NCBI GenBank assembly: GCA_040255925.1
Contig: JBDZVX010000086.1
Coordinates: forward strand, 1-9,957
Reading direction: 5' to 3'
DNA: 9,957 bases
Origin: Nitrolancea sp040255925
GTDB lineage: Bacteria; Chloroflexota; Chloroflexia; Thermomicrobiales; Thermomicrobiaceae
Positions 1-6,737 of the stretch are shown here, one piece after another (position 1 is the stretch's first letter; each line of letters begins with the position of its first letter). Below the pieces are notes generated by a model. That model made no database searches and had not been told where the DNA came from. It was given only the letters and a program-made list of their open reading frames with translations. The translations under genes were made by a program, and so were the position numbers.

Positions 1-95
1 GTTCCTCGCCGATTTTCCCTTCCCCAAACAACTCTCCTTTCCCTACTGGTTCGTGTCCCCTCCTTGGTCTGTACGTACACTCTTCGACTCAGGGT

Positions 96-124
96 TTTAT
101 ATCACGTTAGCTGAACGCCTGCAA
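96..124 (-). promoter_or_regulatory. possible minus-strand promoter
   Basis: Read on the minus strand, TTGCAG (124-119) and TATAAA (101-96) are separated by 17 bp. The -10 matches the sigma70 consensus at 5 of 6 positions, the -35 at only 3. It would drive a gene to the left, most of which would lie outside the window. This is weak evidence. Confidence 0.22.
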
Positions 125-303
125 ATCATTTCGGTTCCACAATCACCACGCTGTTGCACGTATTTTCACTCTGGAGCGATCTTTTCGTGATTCCCTCTCG
201 ATCATCATGGTACGCGGCGTGCCTGGCCGGCCCGGAGTTGGGCGGCGGGTTGGTAACCAGCTTCGGCTATACTCCATTCCTGGTGGAGCGATCAGTGGAG
301 CGG

Positions 304-309
304 AAGGAG
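304..309 (+). promoter_or_regulatory. ribosome binding site of the aldolase gene
   Basis: AAGGAG lies 6 nt before the ATG at 316. It decides the start in favour of 316 over the upstream TTG at 154 and the next in-frame ATG at 328. Confidence 0.8.
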
Positions 310-315
310 CACCTG

Positions 316-972
316 ATGCTGGAACGGATGCGGCCCAGCGATGCGCTGGCGACGGTCGGCCGCCTTGCCGGGCAGCACGGGCTGCTTTGGGGTACCAGTG
401 GAAACCTGAGCGCGCGGGTGGGCGCCGGCCGGTACGTCATCACGGCCCGGGGCACGATGCTCGACACGCTCAGCCAGGATAACCTGGTCCTCTGCGGCAC
501 CGGGGACTCCCCGGAAGAGACGCCGGCGGAGGCATCCAGCGAAATCCAGGTCCATCGCCGGATCTATCAGCTCCGAGCCGACGTCCAGAGTGTTATCCAC
601 CTCTCCCCGCCCTACGTCACGCTGGCAGCCTGTACCGGCCTCGATCTGCCGACTGACCTGATTCCGGAGCCGGTCCTCTACCTCGGCCGGATCGCGCGGG
701 TGCCCTACATCCAGCCGGGCAGCGATGAGCTGGGCCGGGCTGTGGCCCAGGCACTCGGGCAGGAGAGCGTGGTGCTCATGGAGAACCACGGCGCGGTAAC
801 GGTCGGTGGGAGTGTCGCGGAAGCCTTCCGCCGGATGGAAGTGCTGGAGTTCCTGGCGCGGCTCGTGGTAACGGCCCGGAGCGCGGATCTTGCGACACAG
901 GGGATCGGCTCGGATGCCGCCGGGGCGCTCTACCGGAGCGTCTATGCCGGCAAGTCGGCATCGTCCGGCTGA
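316..972 (+). CDS. class II aldolase/adducin family protein
   Basis: A 218-residue protein of the class II aldolase/adducin fold, the usual length for the family (L-fuculose-1-phosphate aldolase, L-ribulose-5-phosphate 4-epimerase and relatives). These cytoplasmic enzymes use a Zn ion to stabilise an enediolate during C-C bond cleavage or epimerisation. Visible marks are the N-terminal GTSGNLS phosphate-binding loop (26-32), the SSE motif whose Glu76 matches the catalytic acid, and NHG (157-159) carrying the third Zn histidine. The usual HxH pair reads His95-Leu-Ser97, so the second histidine is missing. Metal binding may therefore be changed, or the protein may belong to a divergent or non-catalytic branch. 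The ATG at 316 has a strong ribosome binding site; the next in-frame ATG (328) would lose four residues. The gene stands alone and converges on the HEAT gene with a 1-bp gap. The substrate cannot be told from sequence. Confidence 0.9.
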   Translation: MLERMRPSDALATVGRLAGQHGLLWGTSGNLSARVGAGRYVITARGTMLDTLSQDNLVLCGTGDSPEETPAEASSEIQVHRRIYQLRADVQSVIHLSPPYVTLAACTGLDLPTDLIPEPVLYLGRIARVPYIQPGSDELGRAVAQALGQESVVLMENHGAVTVGGSVAEAFRRMEVLEFLARLVVTARSADLATQGIGSDAAGALYRSVYAGKSASSG

Positions 973-973
973 A

Positions 974-2026
974 CTAGTCCTCGGGCTTCTTCCCCAGTTT
1001 GAACATTTCTTGATAAATGTCGTAGCCGCCCGGCGCGCCCGGCCGGGAACCACCGGCTGCCGGAGAGCCGAACTGGGGATGGAGGAGCCGCTCGGCGATC
1101 TCCCGGACGGCGGCATGGGGGCTTTGGGCGGCGGCCTGGGCGGCGATCGGGGTGCGATGGCGTGTCCAGAGGAGATCTCCAGCATCTTCGGCCAGTTCCT
1201 GGTTCGGGTGGACCACCATCAAGGCGAGCAGCGGGGCAAACCGCGGGGTTGGCAGGTAATCGCCCAGGGCGATGAGCGCGCTGCGCCGCGCGGCCAGCGG
1301 CACGGTCTCGTCGCCGAGCAAGATTGCCGCGTCTTCGGCTGCCTGCTCGACATCGATAGTGAACGCGACATCCCAGGCGGCCATTCGCACCCGCTCACTT
1401 GGGTCGCGCGTCCAGCGGACCTGGTCCTGGAGAAGCCGTTCTGGCTCGGTTTCGGCTATCAGCTCCGCCGCGAGCCCCCGGACCTCGTCGTCCGGATCAT
1501 TGAGGGCGGCCGCCAGCAGCCGTCCCTGATCGCCGGGTGAAAGGCGGAGCGTACTGTACGGGTCGAGCAGGAGCAGATGGAGCGTCGTCTCGCGGGCGGC
1601 CGGTGAACCGGCTGTGAAGACCGAGATCGCGGCCGGGATCAGGTCTTCGGTCCCTTCCGCGGTCAAGCGTTCCCAGAAGGCGCTCGCCACGTTGCTGCCG
1701 GCCAGGAATGTCGCCTGTTTGAGGAGCGTGTCGAGGGGCAGATAACTGACGACCGCCGGTGTCGTGCGGTCGCGGCGTCCGGCGTCGAAATCCTCTCGCC
1801 ATTCGAGCAGGCGTCCGGCGATCGCTGCTGCCGTATCCCGGTCGAGCCGGTCCAGCAGCGTGCCGCGTAGCCAGCGACGCGCTTCGGGATACGGAAGGAG
1901 CCCGTCGATCAGCGCTGTCCGCCCCGGCATCGCCGCGATCTCCTGGCCGAGCCGGCTCAAGTCGCGCGAAGAGCCGCTCCGGAGCGTGTCCAGCAGATCA
2001 TCGATCGAGCGATCCTGTCCCAACAT
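974..2026 (-). CDS. HEAT-repeat protein
   Basis: From the ATG at 2026 the product has 350 residues; a TTG at 2038 would add four. The sequence is Ala/Leu-rich and helical throughout. Residues about 165-315 form several HEAT-like helix pairs with the typical pattern of a D-P-[SD]-x-x-V-R turn, as in DPDDEVRGLAAELI (177-190) and DPSERVRMAAWDVA (208-221). A Gly/Pro/Ser linker (about 319-334) leads to a short charged tail ending GKKPED. There is no signal peptide or membrane helix, so it is probably a cytoplasmic protein-binding scaffold. HEAT repeats give binding surfaces, not a reaction, and no partner is visible in the neighbourhood. No clear Shine-Dalgarno precedes either start. An in-frame TGA at 2083-2081 (minus strand) limits the N-terminus. 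It converges with the aldolase gene, leaving no room for a separate terminator. Confidence 0.8.
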   Translation of the reverse strand: MLGQDRSIDDLLDTLRSGSSRDLSRLGQEIAAMPGRTALIDGLLPYPEARRWLRGTLLDRLDRDTAAAIAGRLLEWREDFDAGRRDRTTPAVVSYLPLDTLLKQATFLAGSNVASAFWERLTAEGTEDLIPAAISVFTAGSPAARETTLHLLLLDPYSTLRLSPGDQGRLLAAALNDPDDEVRGLAAELIAETEPERLLQDQVRWTRDPSERVRMAAWDVAFTIDVEQAAEDAAILLGDETVPLAARRSALIALGDYLPTPRFAPLLALMVVHPNQELAEDAGDLLWTRHRTPIAAQAAAQSPHAAVREIAERLLHPQFGSPAAGGSRPGAPGGYDIYQEMFKLGKKPED

Positions 2027-2340
2027 GTCGTGGTCCAATCCAGCGGCGACGGCTCCGTTGGCGAGATACCCGGCGGAGCGTCATCTCCTCCGGGAATTGT
2101 AATGCCCCGGCTCGTATTGTGCCGCGAAGGGTCCGGCCGTAGGCTGCGCGATACGATTTTGCGCGTTTGGTTTGGATAGGTGATGACTCAGGTACCGTGG
2201 CGCTTCCGATTACCGTGCCATTCGTCCGGCATCGCGTGGCGATAAATCACCGTGCTCACGCAACGAAGTCAGGTGCACCTGGCTCAAGAGCGGATGATCC
2301 TGGCTCCCGTAAGGAGCACCCCTGTCAACCGGCACCCTCG

Positions 2341-2400
2341 CTTCGTCATTTTGAACCCGTCGCTACGGAAAGATCCTTCGCTTCGCTCAGGATGACGAAG
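2341..2400. repeat. long inverted repeat (dispersed-repeat type)
   Basis: CTTCGTCATTTTGA (2341-2354) pairs with TCAGGATGACGAAG (2387-2400). This gives a 14-bp stem with two G-T wobbles and a 32-nt loop, which itself contains a GATCCTTCGCTTCGCTCAGG segment. The wording resembles the GTCATTCTGAGC / GCTCAGAATGAC type of intergenic inverted repeat that occurs in many copies in various bacterial genomes; that likeness is from memory and was not searched. There is no T-run, so it is not a classical terminator. Only one copy lies in this window. Confidence 0.65.
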
Positions 2401-2423
2401 GGTTGTTTCCCTGAACTTCAGGT

Positions 2424-2445
2424 AGCCGGCTTCGAGCCGGCTTCG
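2424..2445. repeat. two tandem 11-bp units
   Basis: AGCCGGCTTCG occurs twice head to tail (2424-2434 and 2435-2445). Each unit contains the palindrome GCCGGC. It lies directly beside the inverted repeat and the 18-bp direct repeats. Function unknown. Confidence 0.6.
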
Positions 2446-2459
2446 GGCTGTGAGCGCGG

Positions 2460-2518
2460 TCGGTTTACCGCCGCGCGTTGCCGGTTAGGCGTCCCCGCTA
2501 TCGGTTTACCGCCGCGCG
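2460..2518. repeat. 18-bp direct repeat pair
   Basis: TCGGTTTACCGCCGCGCG is present exactly at 2460-2477 and 2501-2518, 41 bp apart start to start. Each copy contains CGGTTTACCG, a short inverted repeat (CGGT/ACCG). The second copy ends 7 bp before the -35 box of the promoter at 2526, so the pair could be tandem operator sites or simple repeat debris. Confidence 0.7.
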
Positions 2519-2525
2519 GCACCAC

Positions 2526-2554
2526 TTGACATCCGCGCGGCCCGCCGGTATATG
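2526..2554 (+). promoter_or_regulatory. sigma70-type promoter
   Basis: A perfect TTGACA (2526-2531), a 17-bp spacer and TATATG (2549-2554). A start of transcription near 2561 would give a leader of about 135 nt before the zinc-ribbon gene at 2698. It is the best promoter in the window. Confidence 0.6.
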
Positions 2555-2697
2555 AGAATCCTAAACGGCTCTTTCCATTGGATCTCGGGCTAGATAGCGA
2601 ACTCGGGAGTCAGGCTGAGCGGCGTCCTGCCCTGGAAGCTGTCGTAGCTCGCCCGGCTCGGAGTAGGACTGGCAAGCATGCCATGGAAGGATCAGTC

Positions 2698-2961
2698 ATG
2701 AGAGGCGACGATGGGCATGTGGCGGACATCGATCCCGGTTTCGACCGTGCCGCTCGTGCCGCGCGGCGGAGCAAGGGCGACCCTGCCGATCTCGATCAGG
2801 CACGGGATGACTGGGAACCGACGGTTTGCGCGGGTTGCGGACAGGATCATCCCGGGCCATGGTCAGTCCGTTTGAAGCGTGCCGGGAGCGATATCGAAGC
2901 CCGCTGTTCGGCCTGCGGTGGTCTCGCCGCGCGCTATTCCACCGGTGTCTGGAGTTCCTGA
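2698..2961 (+). CDS. small zinc-ribbon protein, function unknown
   Basis: An 87-residue protein. The first 40 residues are charged and probably disordered. The C-terminal half has two CxxC knuckles, Cys44-Ala-Gly-Cys47 and Cys70-Ser-Ala-Cys73, spaced 22 residues apart as in a zinc ribbon. GGAAGG (2685-2690) lies 7 nt before the ATG at 2698, which favours it over the in-frame ATG at 2683 and a TTG at 2578. It has its own promoter upstream (2526-2554). Zinc ribbons of this size often bind nucleic acid or a protein partner, but nothing here points to a specific job. It faces the M41 peptidase gene, with 114 bp between the two stops and no clear terminator. Confidence 0.6.
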   Translation: MRGDDGHVADIDPGFDRAARAARRSKGDPADLDQARDDWEPTVCAGCGQDHPGPWSVRLKRAGSDIEARCSACGGLAARYSTGVWSS

Positions 2962-3075
2962 ATCCCTGGCTTATCTCATCTGGTTTCACGATGAGCAGGT
3001 CCGGAGGCTATCCGCCTGAACCGGCGTGGCAATTTCCCGGCCGACGGTCTGCCAGCACGGGTTTTACCGGGCATT

Positions 3076-3582
3076 CTAACTCGAGCGGCTGCTCTCGATG
3101 ATGGCTCGTGCTAGGGGATATTCAATCTCGCCGAGCCGTAAGAGCGCATCGGCCAGCGCCTGGACCGCTCGCCAATGCTGGCGGAGTATCGACTCGGCCC
3201 GTGCCTCCGCCCGCTCCAAGTAGGCCAGCCGTTGCGCCTCATCTCTGGTGACGTAGGTTGCCGTGTCGATCGCGGAGTAGACATCCGAGGCCATCCCCGG
3301 CACGTTATCGCAACCCGTCGCGATCCGTTCCGCGATCCCGCCGGCAAGATCGGTGATCACTTCGATTTCCAGCCAGCTTCGTGTTGCCGGGTCCCGGTTC
3401 CAGGGATCGAACATTTCGGGGCGAGGAGCGAAATAGCAGCGCCCCGCCGAGTTCCCCTCCGAGGTGATCGACACCGAGAAAAAGTCCCGGCCAAGGACAT
3501 AGGCGGCGACCGCGTGGCCGGCTTCATGGTAGGCGGTGTGGTCTTTCCGAGGAGATAGCGCGCCCGGCCGCTCGGCGCCCAT
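3076..3582 (-). CDS. free-standing FtsH-like M41 metallopeptidase domain
   Basis: A 168-residue protein that matches only the peptidase part of FtsH. The zinc motif HEAGH is at residues 19-23 (two His ligands and the catalytic Glu20), within AYHEAGHAVAAYVLG. The second conserved block follows, LAGGIAE (79-85) and then GMASDVYSAI, where Asp100 fits the third zinc ligand of M41 enzymes. The C-terminus is helical. The membrane helices and AAA+ ATPase of FtsH are absent and nothing upstream could supply them, so it is not a simple truncation visible here. It would act as an ATP-independent cytoplasmic protease or as a partner of another factor; that is inference. The ATG at 3582 has AGGGGG (3599-3594) about 11 nt upstream, a slightly long spacing. 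Confidence 0.85.
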   Translation of the reverse strand: MGAERPGALSPRKDHTAYHEAGHAVAAYVLGRDFFSVSITSEGNSAGRCYFAPRPEMFDPWNRDPATRSWLEIEVITDLAGGIAERIATGCDNVPGMASDVYSAIDTATYVTRDEAQRLAYLERAEARAESILRQHWRAVQALADALLRLGEIEYPLARAIIESSRSS

Positions 3583-4254
3583 TGCTGATTATTCCCCCTG
3601 CTCTGTTTGCCGGTTATCGCGAGAGACCATTGCCTTATAGCGTACTACATTCGCCGGGTTCGCTAGCATGGGATCGGGCGTTCCGACCGGCGTTTCGCCT
3701 GCTCCGGCTGGCACGCCTGGCGTAGCCACGATGACGATGGACATCGTACAGGCGGTATCCAGTGGTCATGGTGGGATCTCGTGATGAATACGACCACGGT
3801 ATGATAATATAGAGCGAACTTGATGACGTGAACCACGAAGACAGCCTGGACGAGCGTTGCCGGGAGAAGGCATACTTTTGAAGCCCGGCCACGGTATTTT
3901 CCGCGTTTGGGAAGGCAACGCGCAAGCGCCTTTGGAACCGGAGTAGTGTTCATGCACCCGCGGTGGGAAAGATGTGGCATAGCCGGCCGGATTCCCGGCT
4001 CGCGGGTGATCGCGAAGCGCTCTCCTGACGTTCCTGACGATGTGGGCGACCGTTGATGATCATTATCCGTGCCCGATCGGAACGAGATTGCGTGCTCTGC
4101 CCTTCCGGCTCGCGTTGCGTGATGGTACGAGTTGAGATCCGGCGCTGTTCTCCTCCTGGGTATATTGAATGCGCCGTGCGCAGCGAACGACAAGCTGATG
4201 CCGAAGGACGCGTCAAAAGCGGAAATTGGGACAACCTTGACGAAAGGCGAGACC
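3583..4254. other. gene-free intergenic region between divergent genes
   Basis: About 670 bp between the divergent M41 and sensor-kinase genes. The open frames on both strands give low-complexity, composition-driven translations rich in Arg, Ser and His with no recognisable domain. The stretch around 3790-3815 is locally AT-rich and holds a minus-strand promoter candidate. TATATT at 4161-4166 could be a -10 for the kinase operon, with no good -35 at the right distance (a TTGAGA at 4132 is 23 bp away). No tRNA or other structured RNA was recognised. Confidence 0.5.
3804..3832 (-). promoter_or_regulatory. possible promoter of the M41 peptidase gene
   Basis: On the minus strand TTCACG (3832-3827) and TATTAT (3809-3804) are separated by 17 bp, matching consensus at 4 of 6 and 5 of 6 positions. 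It points towards the M41 gene and would give a leader of about 215 nt. The AT-rich patch stands out in GC-rich surroundings. Confidence 0.35.
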
Positions 4255-5877
4255 GTGTCCAGTGCCAGCCGGAACCGGCATGGTCCGGCTGGTGTCGCCA
4301 TGCCTACCGATGGCCACGCGTTAGATCAGGATCACCGCCTGGAGCGCGGCAACGACCGGACGATGCTTCTCGTAGCGGCTGGTCTCGCTATCGCGATTGT
4401 GGCGTGGGCAGCGATCATCCTGACGGTCCAGCAGGCCCGATTTGTGATGATCTCGCCGACCGCTGCCGAGGGAGTAGAAGCCGCGTCCGGCATGGCCCGC
4501 CTCTTCGGCGCCCTGGTCTTGATCCTCTTTCCCGACAACCGGGCGGGTCAGCGCCTACGCTGGTTCGCCGCCGGCTTCGTCATCTTGGGTATCGGTGGTC
4601 TCGTCTTTGGCGATCTTCGCCTCCTCCTCCAAACCAGCCCCGATCTCAACCAGGCTATGTACGCGGCACTGGTGACGTGGACGATTTCCGGCGGACTCTT
4701 CGCGATCGGGATTCTGCCGGCGAATCCGCTGCCCTTCACGCGCCGGGCCTTCGCGCTCGTCGCTGCCGTGGGCCTGCTGGGCATCGTCGTGGTCACCCAA
4801 TCGGAGCATTTGCCGGCACTGGTACAGATCACCAGCCTGGAACAGGCGGCGCTCAGTGGGGATGTGCCCGTGCGAGGGCTGACCGGTTGGCACTGGGTCC
4901 TCGCCAGCATTCCGTTTGGCCTGGCAGTGATCACTGTGGTGGGGCTCGTCCGGCACTCCTCGCGGCGGGTGCTTGGTGGCTGGCTCACCGTTGCTATGGT
5001 GCTCCTGGCCGGCGCCCAGCTCTACAACCTCTTCTGGCCCTGGGCCTTCACCCCGGTTCTCACCAGCGCGAACGTACTCCGGCTGGCGTTCGCGGCGGCG
5101 ATCGCGATTGGCGGAATCCTGGAATTGCGGCGGATCGCGGCCGAACGGGAGGTCCTGCTGGTGGCCGAGCACGAGTACTCCCGCCGGCTGGCCGAACTGG
5201 CGGTGTTGAAAGCCGATTTCACGGCGATGGTCGCCCACGAGCTGGGCTCGCCGTTGGCCGCGATCCGGGGATTCGCGGCGATGCTGGCAACCGGCGAATT
5301 GAGCCGGGAGGATCAATCCGATGCTGTCGCCGCGATTCAGGCGGAGACGGAGCTGATTACCACCCTCGTACACGATATGCAGACCATGGCGCAGGTGGAG
5401 CGGGACGATTTCGCGGTGCAGATGCGGCCGGTGCCGCTTAGTGTCCTGCTTGGGGAAGCGGCGGCCTTCGCGACCACCTTGCCGGGCCATCATCCGGTGA
5501 CGACGCGGGTGAGCGGACAGGAACGGGTCCGGGCGGACCCGCAGCGATTGGGACAAGTGCTGCGGAATCTGCTCAGCAACGCGGCCAAATACTCGGCTGA
5601 CGGGAAGCCGATCGAGTTGCGGGCGCAGCGGACGGAGGAAGGGCGGATGCGGGTTGAAGTAGCGGACCAAGGCTACGGCATTGATCCGGTGGACCTGGAG
5701 CGGATCTTCGAGAAGTTCCGGCGGGGCCGTGATCCCCAGGGCCGGAAGGTGGCCGGGGTTGGGCTCGGCTTGTATTCGGCGCGGCGCATCCTCCAGTCGC
5801 ATGGCACTGAATTGATGGTCGAATCCACTCCAGGGGTTGGTTCGGTCTTTGCATTCGAGCTGGAGGTGGTCCAGTGA
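4255..5877 (+). CDS. membrane sensor histidine kinase
   Basis: A 540-residue two-component sensor. About eight hydrophobic helices (near 38-58, 77-92, 103-119, 135-154, 164-180, 212-232, 240-261 and 275-290) form an N-terminal membrane module that I cannot match to a named sensor domain. There is no large extracytoplasmic loop, so it may sense something in or at the membrane. A helical linker leads to the kinase core. The H-box is VAHELGSPLAAIRG with phosphoacceptor His328. The ATP-binding domain has N-box NLLSNAAK (438-445), G1 DQGYG (471-475), F-box IFEKF and G2 GVGLG (501-505). All key residues are present, so it should be active. The GTG start at 4255 is chosen because AAAGG lies 7 nt upstream. 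ATG 4198, ATG 4300 or TTG 4132 are alternatives that change only the cytoplasmic N-tail. Its stop overlaps the response regulator start. Confidence 0.92.
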   Translation: MSSASRNRHGPAGVAMPTDGHALDQDHRLERGNDRTMLLVAAGLAIAIVAWAAIILTVQQARFVMISPTAAEGVEAASGMARLFGALVLILFPDNRAGQRLRWFAAGFVILGIGGLVFGDLRLLLQTSPDLNQAMYAALVTWTISGGLFAIGILPANPLPFTRRAFALVAAVGLLGIVVVTQSEHLPALVQITSLEQAALSGDVPVRGLTGWHWVLASIPFGLAVITVVGLVRHSSRRVLGGWLTVAMVLLAGAQLYNLFWPWAFTPVLTSANVLRLAFAAAIAIGGILELRRIAAEREVLLVAEHEYSRRLAELAVLKADFTAMVAHELGSPLAAIRGFAAMLATGELSREDQSDAVAAIQAETELITTLVHDMQTMAQVERDDFAVQMRPVPLSVLLGEAAAFATTLPGHHPVTTRVSGQERVRADPQRLGQVLRNLLSNAAKYSADGKPIELRAQRTEEGRMRVEVADQGYGIDPVDLERIFEKFRRGRDPQGRKVAGVGLGLYSARRILQSHGTELMVESTPGVGSVFAFELEVVQ

Positions 5878-6524
5878 TCCGGGTCCTGCTCGTCGATGAT
5901 CATGCCTCGTTCCGCCAGCCGCTCGCGTTCATGCTCAACCGGGAGCCCGACCTCACCGTCGTCGCGCAGGCGGGATCGCTGGCCGAGGCGCGCGGTCTGC
6001 TCAACGAGGAGATCGATGTCGCGGTCGTCGATCTCGTGCTCCCCGATGGTAACGGAGTGACGCTGGTTCGGGATCTTCGCGCCGCCAACTCTCATAGTCA
6101 GGTGCTGGTCCTGACCGCGAGTGTCGATCGGCGCGATCTGGCCCGGGCGGTGGAGGCCGGAGCCTCCGGCGTGATGAACAAATCTGCCTCGATCGAGGAG
6201 ATCATTAGCGCGATCCGGGGCCTCAGCGGCGGGGAGCAGCTCATGTCCCCGCGAGAGCTTGTAGATCTCCTCCGGCTTGCCGTTCAGCAGCGGGAGCAGG
6301 ACCGTGACGCGGAGTTGGCGTTGGGGCGGCTCACCCCCCGTGAACGTGAGGTGCTGCAAGCGCTTGCCGAGGGCCTCAACGACCGGGAGATCGGGCAGCA
6401 GCTCCACGTCAGTACCGAGACGGTCCGCACCCATATGGTGAATATCCTCGGCAAGCTTGGGGTGGAATCCCGGCTGCAAGCGCTCGTCTACGCGCTGCGT
6501 CATGGCGCGGTGACGATCGACTAG
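5874..6524 (+). CDS. NarL/FixJ-family response regulator
   Basis: A 216-residue DNA-binding regulator of usual length. The receiver domain (1 to about 118) has the acidic pair Asp8-Asp9, phosphoacceptor Asp53, Thr81 and Lys103. A LuxR-type helix-turn-helix follows (about 153-210), beginning LTPREREVLQALAEG and including STETVRTHMVNILGKLG. It starts at a GTG overlapping the kinase stop as GTGA, with GGAGG (5862-5866) 7 nt upstream inside the kinase gene. This arrangement couples translation of the pair and makes this kinase its evident partner. Target genes are unknown; the palindromic element 39 nt downstream of its stop, repeated past the next gene, is one place to look for a binding site. 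Confidence 0.95.
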   Translation: MIRVLLVDDHASFRQPLAFMLNREPDLTVVAQAGSLAEARGLLNEEIDVAVVDLVLPDGNGVTLVRDLRAANSHSQVLVLTASVDRRDLARAVEAGASGVMNKSASIEEIISAIRGLSGGEQLMSPRELVDLLRLAVQQREQDRDAELALGRLTPREREVLQALAEGLNDREIGQQLHVSTETVRTHMVNILGKLGVESRLQALVYALRHGAVTID

Positions 6525-6562
6525 TTCCCTCCGATTCCCCTTTTAAAACTCCCCATCTGACC

Positions 6563-6609
6563 CCTAGCTCAATTGAGCTAGGAAAAGTTCCCTCATCTGC
6601 TGGATAGCA
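6563..6609. repeat. palindrome-based direct repeat, copy 1
   Basis: This copy opens with the perfect 20-bp palindrome CCTAGCTCAATTGAGCTAGG (6563-6582). The flank to 6609 is shared with copy 2: 18 identical bases from 6565, then 19 of 27 matching, which is 37 of 45 overall. It lies 39 nt past the response regulator stop. The palindrome could fold as an 8-bp stem with an AATT loop, but no T-run follows on either strand, so it is not an ordinary terminator. Confidence 0.8.
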
Positions 6610-6737
6610 AACGCGTTCTCTTGGCCTACCATAAGGATGCACGCCGTCTTGTTTTCGGTGGCGTCCAGGAAGACGAATAGGTCCTCAGACGAGACTGCAT
6701 CCGGATCATGGAAATGACTGCGACAAGGCTGATAGGC

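Larger units (their letters stand above)
1..315. other. gene-free left edge
   Basis: No convincing gene. The first 120 bases are AT-richer and pyrimidine-rich on the + strand. The aldolase reading frame stays open back to a TTG at 154, but the residues this adds (154-315) match nothing in the family and no Shine-Dalgarno precedes that TTG. A TATACT (268-273) could be a -10 box for the aldolase with a leader of about 36 nt, but there is no good -35 at 16-18 bp. On the minus strand a TATAAA and a purine-rich tract hint at a divergent gene leaving the window to the left. Confidence 0.5.
2027..2525. other. gene-free region with repeats
   Basis: About 500 bp with no convincing gene. Frames here are open, but their translations look random. 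On the minus strand TACAAT (2101-2096) is a fair -10 for the HEAT gene, without a good -35. A GGAGGAG (minus, around 2091-2085) sits only about two bases from an ATG at 2084 that opens a 28-codon Arg-rich frame overlapping the HEAT start; it is too close to be a normal ribosome site. A 12-bp palindrome CAGGTGCACCTG lies at 2270-2281. The right half (2341-2518) holds the repeats listed separately. Confidence 0.6.

Noticed and set aside
1998..2084. A 28-codon minus-strand frame with GGAGGAG right before its ATG, overlapping the HEAT start
   Set aside because: The Shine-Dalgarno-like sequence is only about two bases from the ATG, too close for normal initiation, and the Arg-rich product looks like chance. 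A leader peptide cannot be excluded.
2167..2529. A 120-codon plus-strand frame through the repeat region
   Set aside because: It spans the inverted repeat and both direct repeats, has no ribosome site, and its translation looks like repeat-derived sequence.
3663..4301. A 212-codon minus-strand frame upstream of and into the kinase gene
   Set aside because: Composition-driven, no domain, no ribosome site, overlaps the kinase start.
4053..5441. A 462-codon plus-strand frame overlapping the sensor kinase
   Set aside because: Gly/Arg/Pro-rich shadow of the kinase gene in another frame; the kinase frame has all catalytic motifs.
4555..5802. A 415-codon minus-strand frame
   Set aside because: Antisense shadow of the kinase gene, typical of high-GC DNA; no domain recognised.
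6563..6582. The 20-bp palindrome as an intrinsic terminator for the two-component operon
   Set aside because: It is self-complementary but moderately AT-rich and lacks a following T-run on either strand.
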